The notes below the pieces were generated by a model. It did not search any database, was not told where the DNA came from, and was given only the letters and a program-made list of their open reading frames with translations. 64,000 bases of DNA from assembly GCF_000002425.4 (NCBI RefSeq), contig NC_037264.1, forward strand, positions 16,861,391 through 16,925,390, given 5' to 3'. The stretch is from Physcomitrium patens (Eukaryota > Streptophyta > Bryopsida > Funariales > Funariaceae). Numbering within the stretch: the stretch's first letter is position 1; each line of letters begins with the position of its first letter. The translations under genes were made by a program, and so were the position numbers. Below, one piece after another: positions 32,801-43,849 of this stretch.

Positions 32801-35220
32801 AAGAGTCACCTTGTGTCATTTATGCCACACATGTTTCTAATGATGCGAAGAATTCAAGTGACATTCCTAGCTATTATCAAGAATTTCAAGATGTATTTGA
32901 GAAGAAGAATGCGGATACTCTTCCAGAACATCATCCCTATGACTGCTCAATTGACCTTTAAGAAAGAGGACAACTGCCATTTAGACCAATCTATAATTTA
33001 TCACAAAATAAATTGGCTGAATTCAAAGAATATATTGAAGGGTATGTGGCCAAGAATTTCATATGCCATTTCAAATCACCAACAAGAGCTCCAATCTTAT
33101 TTATGAAGAAAAAAGATAGGTCATTGCAAATATGTGTTGATTATTGAGGACTCAACAAGATCACCATCAAGAATAGGTATTCTCTACCTTTGATATCAAG
33201 ACTTCTCAATCAACCGAATCAAGATAAGATCTATATAAAAATAGATCTATAGAAAGCATACAATCTAATACATATTAAAGAAGGAAATGAATGGAAGACT
33301 GCGTTTTGACACTAAGTATGAGCATTTTGAATACAACGTCATGTCTTTTGGATTTATAAATGCACTAGTAGCTTTTCAACATCTAATGAATAATGTTTTT
33401 CTAGAGTTTTTAGACGATTTTGTTGTTTGTTATGTTTATGACATGTTAATCTATTCTAAGAATACAGATGAATATGAACTTCATATTTGTCATGTGTTAC
33501 AAAAATTAAGAGATGCAAGACTCTTTGCTCAAATAAAAAAATGTATATTCCATACTATTCAAGTCGACTTCTTAGGATACATCATTTCAAATGATGGACT
33601 TATGATGGATCCTAAAAAAGTTTAAACAGTTATGGATTAGAAGATTTTAAAAAATAGTAAGAAATATCCAATATTTTTTGGGCTTTGCCAACTATTACCA
33701 AATCTTCATCAAAGACTTCTTTCAAATTGCAATCTCACTTACACATTTGACTTGCAAAGATAAATTTGAGTAGAACAAAGAAGCTCAAGTATCTTTTGAA
33801 ACTTTGAAGTCGGCCTTTATTTCTGCACAAATCTTGTATTATGTCGACTTTTTTAAGGCATTTTTTATAGAAAGAAATGCATCAAATTTTCTTTTAGGTG
33901 TTATATTATGACAAATAGAAACAGATGATAAACTTCACCTAGTATCTTTTCATTCTAGAAAATTTTCAACAATCGAGATTAACTATGAAATCTATGACAA
34001 AGAGCTTCTTGTAATTGTGGATTCATTTTAAGAATGACATTATTTTCTAGAAGGCACTTCCAATCTAGTCACCATATATACAGACTACAAGAATCTTGAG
34101 TACTTCATGTCAATATGTATTTTGAATCGTCACCAAGCCCATTAGAGCATGTTTTTATCAAGATTTGATTTCAAGTTCATATTTTGACTCAAAAAACAAG
34201 AAGGTTTGTCAGACGCCATTTCAAGATGCTCTTATCTTGTACCAAAAGAAAGAGATGCATCTTTTGATCAACAAAGAATAATTCTCTTGAAGCTAGAGCA
34301 TTTTCATCTTTGAGTAATGAAATCAACATTGAGTGTTGATTCAATCCTTGTGAAACAAATCCAATCAAGTATGTCTTCTGATCCTTTTGTTTACAATATC
34401 AAGAATCCTTCTTTTATGTCCCAAGATACTTCTAAGTTCAAAAACAACCTACTCTATTTTGAAGGTCGATTATATGTTCCAAAAGGAGAAGCATGATTAC
34501 GTGTTCTTTAAGTACATCATGACTTTCTAGTAGCAAGACATTTTGGATACAACAAGACTTTGGAGCTTGTATCTAGAGATTTTTGGTGGTCTTAAATGTA
34601 GAAGGATGTTAAAGACTTTGTTCAGTCATGCCACATTTGTTCAAGATCAAAAACTCCTCATCATCGATCTTATAGACTTCTTCAACTATTACCTATTCCA
34701 AAAAAACCATGGTCTTTTGTTTCTATGGATTTCATGATGGATTTTCTAATCTCAAGTCTTTATGACTATATATTCATGATAGTAGATCATTTTACCAAGA
34801 TGGCACATTTTATATCATGTACAAAATCTATCAGAGGTAAAGAAATAGCTAAGTTCTTTCTTGAAAATATCTATCGCTATCATAGATTACCCAAGAATAT
34901 TATATCAGATAGGGGAACTTAGTTTGTATCAAGATTTTGGTAGACTCTTTTCAAGATTCTAAAAGTAAATATAAAACTATCTTCAACATTTCATCCTCAA
35001 ACTAATGGACAAACGGAGCGTGTTAATCAAGTTTTGGAGCACTATTTAAGATATACCATCAACTACCAATAAGATGATTGGACAACTCTTTTGTCATTGG
35101 AAGAGTTTACTTATAATAACATGATACATTCTTCTATAAAATAAACATCTTTCTTTGTCAATTATGGTTATCATCCACGACTTGATATTTTTGACTTTTC
35201 AAAAGTTGATAATCTTGCGG
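32801..35220 (+). pseudogene. B pol, main part: protease end, RT, RNase H, integrase
   Basis: This resumes exactly after element A. Visible blocks are the RT region at 33010-33640 (EHFEYNVMSFG, with the catalytic box decayed to CYVYDMLIYS), RNase H at about 33860-34220, the integrase zinc finger with HHDF and RHFG (both His kept) at about 34516-34550, and core pieces at 34725-34960 (MDFMMDF, IISDRGT). There are many stops. It ends at solo LTR G1. It is useful because it preserves the zinc-finger histidines that A and D have lost. Confidence 0.85.
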
Positions 35221-36544
35221 TGTCGTGATATAATATGACTATATAGTGAAATTATAATCAAAATTGAATTTCTAATTAATATCTAATTATCTTAATTTAA
35301 TTATAATTTGAGGTACCTAAACATGGCTTTTATAAAAGTCTCTTAGGTTATTTTTTTATCTTAATAATTAGTAGGTTGAAGGTTAGTTAGTAATTTTATC
35401 TTCTAGGTTGTAGAGACTCTTCTACTACCTTAAAAAGACCATAAATTGATGAAATCAGGTTAGAAGAGGTAAAATTATTAGTATAGTTGGTACTAGGATT
35501 AAGTTGAGAGTAGGATTGGACTAAAAAACCCTTAGGATAGTATAGATTGATACATAGGGATCGGCTGTTTGTGAGACAGGGTCAAAATCAGACCTCTGGC
35601 CACTAAAATGATGGCCTAGGGCAAAATAGAGTTTCATTTGAAGATCGGAGGTTAAGATTTGAGAGCTAGCTTTAAGTTCTTTTTAGAGACATCAGAATTG
35701 TTTTGAGAGGATTTTAGAGGACTTAGAAATTGTTGTTCAAAATCAAGGATTGCATTAGTGATTTGGGTTTTATATAATATAACTAGAGCTAGCAATTTTG
35801 GCTAGTTCGTACAAATGGCATGACATCTATAGTTGAAAATTTGATATTTTTTGGATTATTAGGTATTCTAAGTGTATAAAAAAATTTGAATTAATCTAAT
35901 GACGCAATTTGGAGATATCTAGTTTCTAACACAAGAGGATTCCAGAATGTGGCAATTTGAGGTTGGATAGGGTTTCTATGATATTTGAAGATCTATTAAT
36001 CGGATTAAGGTGAAAATTGTCATGGTGTTGGAAGACTTAAAGATCAAGCTACACAACAATTTTGGGACAAAGTAAACGGTTAGAGAAGGAGAAATTATTG
36101 CTAGAATTTCTGCTTCACTTTTCAAGTTGGCGGCCGAGTGACATTGGTACAATTTTTGGAGGTTTTCTCACAATTTATAAGTTGGATTGGGCTAAAACTT
36201 CTTGAGCATTTAGAAGACTTGTATTGACAATTGCATGCAAAATTCTACATCAAGTGGACGGTCGGATTGGATGTTACAGCTTATTAAAGCTCATTGATTA
36301 AGATTGGGGTTTACAAGAAAAATCTAAATTGCTTAAATATGAAAGTAACAAGGTAATTGGGATTTATGTATAATTAAGACTACTAAAAAGAGTGTTTTAA
36401 GCACTTTTGAATTGAAATTCAGATTATATTCTTCTTGCATGGGTGAAACCTATTAGGGTTTCTTAGCAACTTGTGAAACTTAATCTCACCTTCCATAGCT
36501 AAGTGCCCGGTGCATTTCTGAGCAAAACAACACATATTATGACA
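35221..36544 (+). repeat. Solo LTR G1
   Basis: A 1324-bp insertion inside the B integrase with ends TGTCGTGATATAATATG and CATATTATGACA, which are inverted relative to each other. The flanks gcgg/gtgg are a 4-bp TSD with one C-to-T change. Removing G1 with four bases restores the pol reading (Leu-Ala-Glu-Lys-Asp). No internal coding was seen. The terminal 60 bases resemble those of G2, so it is a solo LTR of the same family. Confidence 0.8.
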
Positions 36545-36663
36545 GTGGAGAAAGATTTGGCAAATCATTTGTCAAAGCTACATGCAACAATAAAGGCGTA
36601 GTTAAAATATGCTTAAGAACAACAAAGAATTAATGCAGATGTCTATTGAAAGGAACAACCACA
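36545..36663 (+). pseudogene. B integrase C-terminal fragment
   Basis: A short stretch between two insertions. It reads like the KDLANHLSKLHATIKA region of the integrase and is cut by insertion I before the SH3-like domain. Confidence 0.75.
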
Positions 36664-38884
36664 TGTGAGCTCTCAATTATACTCTAAGATTTAAATTTTT
36701 GTTATTCTCCTATTTTATGATAATTAAATATGTTAGATTAGAATTTATATAAGTGGAATTTAGTTTTATAGAATTTTTAGGATTATAACCCTTGATTGTA
36801 TAAATCATAGTCTAATTCCTTGAATTAGGTTAATTGGGACTAAAGTGATAAGAATTAGAAAATTATAATAGCAATTTAGTTAGTTTAATAATTTAGAGGT
36901 TGTTAGTCATTACTATAAGGATTGACTAAAAGCCTATGAGTGCATCTATAATCATTTACATGATTTAGGAGTTGGAATTATAATTCTCTAAAAGATTTAG
37001 GGAAGTTAACAATGGTAATTTTGGATTTTCTTCAAAATTCGATAAATTTAAGCGGCATGGTGGTTCTTCTACTTAATGGGAATCTTTTTAATGCAATGGT
37101 AGCACTGGATTTACCTCGTGGAGTGAAGAAAAAAAGATCAGCAACCTCTCCTTCAAAATACAAGAGAAGCAATGAAATTCTCATTTTGAAGAATTTCACA
37201 AAAATTGCCAAGATCCTTGTAAGTAAAAACTTCCATGAAAATTATAATTGAGCATGGATTGAGGCATGTGAGCAGTCGATCTTAGCTTAAAAAGGTGTTT
37301 TGAACACAATAGTGAAGTTAGATTTACAAAAAAAAAATGCTTTCTTGACCACTTACAAGAGCCATCAACCTTAGTAAGGAGATGAGCTCTTGGATGAATG
37401 AAGGCTGTAGATCTAGATTAGGGATCTTAAAAATCAAGGATGGAGATGTAGCCACCCTTCTACAAGCCTTCACTCATTTTTATAAGAGAGGCTTGGTTTT
37501 CCAAGCCCTCTCTCTTTCCTCTTTTGGGGGAAGGCGTAGCCATCCCAAAATTTGGCCAAAATCCTAATCTTAATTTTATTTATATTTTAATTCTCATTTT
37601 GAACCTTGTGATTATGTATGTATGGATTTTGCATTGTGAAGGATGGTCATTAAGTTTTAAAATATGTTTCATTGAGGTAGATATCTCCTCAGCCTTTCAA
37701 ATACCCCAAGGGTTTCAAGGGCTTCGGATTTTCTTCAATCAGTCATTCAATTTCTGTTTTTTCAATGTGAAATTTTTAATAGTTGTAGTTTGTTTTGTTA
37801 GCTTCCCAACAAGATAAGAATTGCTTGATTTGAAGTAAGAAGGAATTTATGGTGAATTTTTGAGTTTGAAGGAGTCGACTGCCTTTGCAGTTTGAAACAA
37901 TTGAGTTTGGAAAAGCATTTCTCAGTGCTTAGTGATTGAATTTATTTGAAATTTTGGGAGCATCAAAATTTATAAGCTGATCTCCAAAAGGCATAAGTTT
38001 TGGTGAATTTGAAGACAATCTGAATTTTTATTGAATTTCTAAGTGAAGAGGGTTGGTTACCACGGCAGTTTGGATCACTCAACTTCAAAGGAGGAATTCT
38101 CATGATTGAGTCATTAGATTGCAATGATGATTGTTGGATCAAAAGCACCTTCAATTCAGCTTTGCAACAAGCTAAAAATCATTCAAATTGAACCCGATTA
38201 CAAATTTTGGCAAATTTTGGAGTAGAAGGGGGTCGCTGCCTTGAATCCTTAAGTGTTGTTAAGGTACCTTCACTTTTACCTCTCTCACTTTATTTTTACT
38301 ATCGTCTTCACAGTGACTTGTAAGCTCCACATTTCACTTTTTGGCTAATAAATTTTAAGTTTAACTTTTATCCTTTAATATTCTCACTTTAAGTTTTAAC
38401 TTTAATTTTTAATTTTTAACTTTTAACTTTTAATTTTTGAACTGAACTTTTAATTTTAACTTTTTATTTAACCTTTAATATTAACTTTTAACTTGATTTT
38501 TTTACTTAATCTTTTAATTTTAACTTTTAACTTAAACTTTTAATTTTAACTTTTAACTTAACTTTTTTATTTTAATTTTTAACTTTAATTTTTTTTTAAC
38601 TTAACTTTTAACTTAGCTTTTAATTCAAACTTAAGTTTTTATTCTTACGATCAATTAATAGTAATAACTTAGTTAATTATTTTCATTGTGTTTGTAAAGT
38701 ATAATTTATTTAACATGTTAATTTAATATTGGTTACTATTGCTTTGAAGGCCTAAAACTAATTGAATTTTTAATATAAAGGTTTAAATTAGTCTAACAAT
38801 TACACAATTGGAAGCTCTCCAATTCCACCTCTTGGACTTGTTGTGTGGCATAGGTTTTAACAAGTGGTGAAATTTGGCCTTACA
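36664..38884. repeat. Insertion I: 2.2-kb putative solo LTR
   Basis: A 2221-bp insertion between two parts of B pol. The ends TGTGAG and CTTACA form a terminal inverted repeat. The flanks ccaca/ccacc are a 5-bp TSD with one mismatch. No retroviral domain and no convincing gene was seen inside. Short ORFs at 37012-37251 and 37524-37817 have no recognisable motifs. The length and TG...CA ends fit a long solo LTR of a third family. Confidence 0.65.
38351..38640 (+). repeat. Low-complexity TTTTAACTT-type repeat
   Basis: About 290 bases of degenerate repeats of taacttttaattt within insertion I. This looks like microsatellite-like expansion with no coding potential. Confidence 0.8.
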
Positions 38885-38889
38885 CCACC

Positions 38890-39309
38890 ATTCTATATAG
38901 GTGAGAAGGTATGGTTACTTCATCACAAAATTTAAGACCACTCATCCTTGTGACAAGTTGAACTATCGAAGGCTTGGACCATTTTCTATTTTTGCACAAA
39001 TCAATCCAATTGCATATTATTTATACCTACCAAAGTCAATGAAAATCCATCCAATATTCCATATGTCTCTTCTTGAACCATACAAGATAGAGGACATACC
39101 AAGAAGAAGACAGGCTATACCTTTTCTTATAGAAGTGGACAATAATGAAGAGTTCAAAGTGAAAAAAGTCTTAGATTGAAGGTGGCATCGAAATAAATTG
39201 GAACATCTTTTCTATTGGTGTGGATTTGATATTAGTAACGTACATGGATGCTAGTAAAGAATCTTGCAAATTCAGCAAAGATGATGGAGGCTTTTCATCG
39301 ACGACATCT
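38890..39309 (+). pseudogene. B integrase SH3-like and chromodomain remnant
   Basis: The reading GEKVWLLHHK (with a frame change), RRLGPFSIFAQINPIAYYLYLPKSMKIHPIFHMSLLEPYK and a decayed chromodomain match A and D pol. It ends at the TSD catct, where LTR A' was inserted. Confidence 0.85.
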
Positions 39310-39857
39310 TATCATGGACATATATATTTACCTCAATAGTTACTTATATGATTAAGTAGAAGTAGATAAAATAGAATAATTTCATAAAGTCTTATAGAAA
39401 AACTTCCTAGAAGCTTTATAGATGCGGTTTTGACTTTAGATGTGTTCGTAGGTTAGAAACTTGGCCAAAAAGCTAACCATGTATTGGTAGCTTGTGGAAT
39501 AAGTTACCTCTGTGAAGTAGCTTGTGGAACAAGCCAATTACATGGGGCTTACATAAATAACTTGCCTTGCAAAATAAGACATGTGGCTAGTAAAGTCAAC
39601 ACATGTTGGAAGTCCTATACGACATTGCCACATGGCTCTTAATTAGATAGTATATATGGAGGCAAGAGTGAAGCCTTCTTTACTCTTGTCAATGCCTTTC
39701 TAGTCTTGGTCTTCTTTCAAGACTTTCTAGTTTTCTTGTTTTTGGCAATAGCCATTCTAGTTAATATTACATCACCTTTTGAGTGACTTTTTAGTTCTCA
39801 TTAGTAATAGAAGAGTGTATTGAGGATTTCCTTTCTTCGAGATTCATGTCCTTGATA
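39310..39857 (+). repeat. Solo LTR A'
   Basis: A 548-bp LTR of the Z/C-like variant of this family, starting tatcatggac and ending tccttgata. The TSD is catct/catcc (39305-39309, 39858-39862), a 5-bp duplication with one C-to-T difference. It lies between the B chromodomain and B ORF3. Confidence 0.85.
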
Positions 39858-39972
39858 CATCCATCAAAATCAAGATGAAAACCTTCTTTATAAAAGAAAT
39901 AAGATCTAGACAAGATAACATTCTACTTTCAATCTTTGTTTGTAGCTTCTTTATAGTTGTGATGCTAAGGAG

Positions 39973-40395
39973 ATGAAGAACCAAAAACTAGTAAATTCGG
40001 CTGAAGAGCCTTCATTTGCTGACTTGTTAGACAAGACATTATGATTTTTATAACCTTCAAGATGATGCAATCGAGATGAAGATCCTCAAGAATGACATAT
40101 TTTTTCTCAAATAGATGGGAAGATACAACGCATTTGGTATCACGACCTTAGAAGATATTCTTGATGTTTGGTAATTTTATTAGAAGTAGGAACAACTCTT
40201 GACGATGTTCATAATGTTTTATTTGAAGGAAGTTATGAAGGACTCAACAATGATCAAATAAAAGGGTGGTCTTCTTACCCTGGTATGAAATACTATCAAT
40301 GGTTGAGAGGCTCTATCAACCATCTTTGAAGAAAACAAAGATCTGAGTATGTGGCAAATACAATTTGTCACATCATAGATTTTTTCAACATATGA
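39973..40395 (+). pseudogene. B ORF3 remnant
   Basis: Exactly 423 nt from ATG to TGA, like A ORF3. Protein-level similarity is clear in the FEGSYEGLNNDQI block, in YYQWLRGSINHL and in the tail, but there are several internal stops. The preserved length shows almost no indel decay while substitutions accumulated. Confidence 0.8.
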
Positions 40396-40436
40396 TGACT
40401 ACTCCTCGTCAAACTTGTCCCTAGAAGAAGGGATAA

Positions 40437-42324
40437 TGTTACGGTGTCGTATAGCGTGATTTACTATTTGGGAATACATTGTGTATCTAGTTGTAGAGAG
40501 TTTAGCTTAAACCTTTATATGAATCTTGTCTTAGCTTCCAAAACTCCTTTGATTTGCATAAAACTCAAAATATAACAAAATTCCTTCAAAACATATTTTT
40601 TCCGTGAAGGGTTTTCTCTTTTTGAATTTTAGAAATTCATAACCTTGATCTAACTATTTAGTTTATCTCAAATTTATAGGATAGGTAGAATTTACTTTTA
40701 ACTTTTACCACAAAAAAAACCAACTTCAAATTCACTCTTGAACTTTTAGCATCTAAGAAATCCTAGCAGATAGTCTAAACCCTAATTTACAAGCATCCAA
40801 GCATTATTTTCTTAATATCTCAAGAATCCAATATTCAAATATCATCAAACTTATGTACAAAGTTAACTAACATGAATTTACACATTTTTTGAAAATTTGA
40901 GCCAAAATTTTATCAAATTGCTCAAAATATAGCTCAAGATACAACCACTAGTAAATCGGATTACTTACTATCCTTAGATTGCATGTGCTAACTTCAAAAT
41001 TCAATAACTCCTTCATTCCAACTTAGAATCTAGCCAGCAGTATATAAAAAGTGTAGCCGCAAAAGTATTCTCTCCAATCGTGGTCACCAATTCTCAATTG
41101 CCATTCTTATGCATGCATTATATCAAAAAGAGAGATAGTAGCTCTTAAATCAATACCTTAATATTGAGCACCTATATCTCCTTCATATAAACTCCAAATC
41201 ATACAAATTTTGTATCAAAATCATAGCCAAAAACCTAAACTTACTGATCCTAGCCTTCAAAGCTCAAATGGGACCAAAAAACTAACCCTAATCTCTAATA
41301 TGGCCTTGGGCAGCCTCTTCAAAGCCCATTGGTCATGATTTTTGACCAATAGGAATGGAGATTTTCATCATCCATCTCCATTCATCTATATGGATGCCCT
41401 AAACTCTCTTTGCTATTAAAACCTTTCTTCAACCCTTTTTCTTATAAGATTTACATAATTTATGCTCTAAACACCAAATAAGAGAACCGAAATAAGTTTT
41501 TAAAGGTCACCAATGTCTAACAAAGGTGATTCTAAATATTTAGAAGTTACTATCAACCAAAACCAATCTTAAAAGCCACTATGAAAAGAAATTAAAGTTG
41601 TACAAATTCTATAATAATCTTTTTAAACAACCTCTTTTCAAGGTAAAAATCAAATTATATTCTACAACCAACTAAAATCTATTAACATAGCTCTCACCAT
41701 GTTATTTAGTAAATTATATATTAAGTACATAATTACATTATTTTCATATAGTAGCCAAACCACAACACGACAATAGACATATGCATGTAAGTCAGTAATT
41801 ACTTGTATAAATAGATAGAAGTAAGTAGAAGTAAGTAAAAGCAAGTTAATTCTATAATATCTTCTATGGAAGCTTCCTCAAAGCTCTATAGATGTTGTTT
41901 TGACTATATAGGTGTCTTTAATTAACTTTTTGGATTAAAAACGTGGTCAACAAGTTGGCCATGTGCCACACATGTTGTTAGTTTGAAGACCAAGCTAACT
42001 ATGTGATCCACACATAAAATACGTTGCCTTGTAAGTCAAGGCATGTGTCATACAAAGTCAATATATATTGGAGGTCCTATAGAACATTGCCACATAGGCC
42101 CTAATTAGATAGAATATAGAAATAAGAGTGAAGCCTTCTTTACTCTTATCAACTCCTTTCTTGCTTCTAGTCTATTTTCAAGAGTGTCAAATTTTCTTGT
42201 CTTTTGGCAATAAGCCTTTCTAGTTTCTTTTAATATATGTACTTCTTTATTTTTATTTTTTCACTTTTTCTTAGACACGGATTTCATTGATTTATGCATC
42301 AGTTTTTAGTTCATATCCTTAACA
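40437..42324 (+). repeat. 3' LTR of element B, interrupted by H
   Basis: The first eight bases, tgttacgg (40437-40444), precede solo LTR H. The rest runs from 41777 to 42324 and ends cttaaca. It is homologous to 8930-9476. The TSD TAAAG follows at 42325-42329. Confidence 0.85.
40445..41772 (-). repeat. Solo LTR H
   Basis: A 1328-bp insertion with ends TGTCGTATAG and ACAACACGACA. The flanks acgg/atag fit a 4-bp TSD with two deamination-type changes. Its reverse-complement start resembles the start of G1, so it is probably a related solo LTR in the opposite orientation. Orientation is uncertain. No coding region was seen. Confidence 0.72.
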
Positions 42325-43438
42325 TAAAGGCATATTTAAAAAAAATTCAAGAATGATAAAAGACCAATGCGGATGCCTATTGTAAGGAACAATCTTAATT
42401 CCACGTTGGTGATAAGATGTGGTTACTTTGTCATATTATCAAGTTTAATTGCCCTTGTAATAATTTGGAGTATTGTTAACTTGAAACTTTTCCTATTTAG
42501 AAACAAATCAATCATATTGCTTATCAATTATATCTATCAAAGTCTATAATGATCAATCTTGTATTCTATATATCTCTTCTTAAGACATATAAGACAATGA
42601 ATATCTTAGAAAAGAAGACAAATACCACCTCTTTCTATAGAAGTGGATAATAATTAAAGATTTGAAATGAAAGAAGTCTTAGATTCAAGGTAGTACAAAA
42701 ATAGATTAGAATATCTTAATCATTGGTAAAAATATGATATTAGTAAATCCACATAAAAACCAACAAAGAATCTTGTAAATGCAACAAAGAAGATTGAAGC
42801 TTTTCATTGATGACATCCATAAAAACCAAGATGAAAAAAAAACAAATTTTTGCTATGAAAGAAATAAGATACAAAGAAGATAGAATTTTACCTTTTTACT
42901 TTTTTTTGTGGCTTATGTGTATTTGTAGTACAAAAGAGATGGAGAAGCAACAACTAGCAAATTCAACTCAAGAGCTATCCTTTGTTGACTTGTCGGATAA
43001 GACATTATGATTGTCACAACTTTCAAGACAACATTGTTGTGATATAATATGACTAATAAATAAAATAGAGAAGAAAAAATAATATAATGAAGATCTTATT
43101 TTAAAATATTCTAAAAATTATCTTAAAAATATAGATAATAGTCAAAAAGATAACAAAAGTAAAAAGTACTAATGCTACTTCTTTGCAAAATGGGCTTCTA
43201 TTTACTTTGTGGAACCATAAATAAGGCAAAACAAAGTAGATTGGAAAATTAAATGATATAGAAATATGTAGGAAAAAATTTAAAATAGATTTCATCAAAA
43301 TTTACCTCAAGAAGTCAAGAATTGATATCCAAAGAGGACCAAGTGTCAAACAAGATCAAAATCAGATCCTGAAGCATAAAACCACTTACCTATGGTGATT
43401 TTGGAATTCTTTTGTAGATTGAAAAGTGAAATTTGAGG

Positions 43439-43472
<34 letters not shown>
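43439..43472 (+). repeat. Poly-A run of 34
   Basis: Uninterrupted A34 within solo LTR G2. Together with the T32 run 344 bases downstream it could form a long A-T stem. Confidence 0.9.
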
Positions 43473-43475
<3 letters not shown>

Positions 43476-43814
43476 AAGGAGAGATTTTTGGACATTATTT
43501 TTATATCATTTGAATCAATATTGAATTTTTGAAAGATTTTCAAAATTAATAATATTTTCAATTGATTTAGATTTTAAAAAATAAAAATATTTTTACAAAT
43601 TTGAAGATTTCTTAAGTTTTGCAATGTTTATACAAGTGAAATTTGGATAATATGTTGTTGTAGTAGTTGTAAATGCATATGCAAATTTTGAAGTAAATTA
43701 AATGATTAGATTAAAGTGCATAAGGGTTTTTGTAAGTTGAGATCTCAAAAATTGGAATTTGAGAATTAGAGAGTGTTTCAAAGATCTTCAGCAATCTATC
43801 AATTAGATTGAAGT

Positions 43815-43816
<2 letters not shown>

Positions 43817-43848
<32 letters not shown>
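43817..43848 (+). repeat. Poly-T run of 32
   Basis: Uninterrupted T32 within solo LTR G2, facing the A34 run at 43439-43472. Confidence 0.9.

Positions 43849-43849
<1 letters not shown>

Larger units (their letters stand above)
8930..42324 (+). mobile_element. Element B: old Ty3/gypsy chromovirus, split by five insertions
   Basis: A plus-strand element bounded by LTRs at 8930-9476 and 40437-42324 (the second is itself interrupted). The flanking 5-bp TSD is TAAAG at 8925-8929 and 42325-42329. Nested insertions are A (11213-32800), G1 (35221-36544), I (36664-38884), A' (39310-39857) and H (40445-41772). Subtracting these and their TSDs leaves about 6363 bp, very close to the roughly 6390 bp computed the same way for element A. 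Coding capacity is destroyed, but order and spacing are preserved. Confidence 0.88.

Noticed and set aside
37012..37817. ORFs of 79 and 97 codons inside insertion I
   Set aside because: No recognisable domain, low-complexity surroundings, and they lie inside a putative solo LTR.
43346..43561. 71-codon minus-strand ORF with a poly-Phe run
   Set aside because: It is created by translation through the A34 homopolymer.
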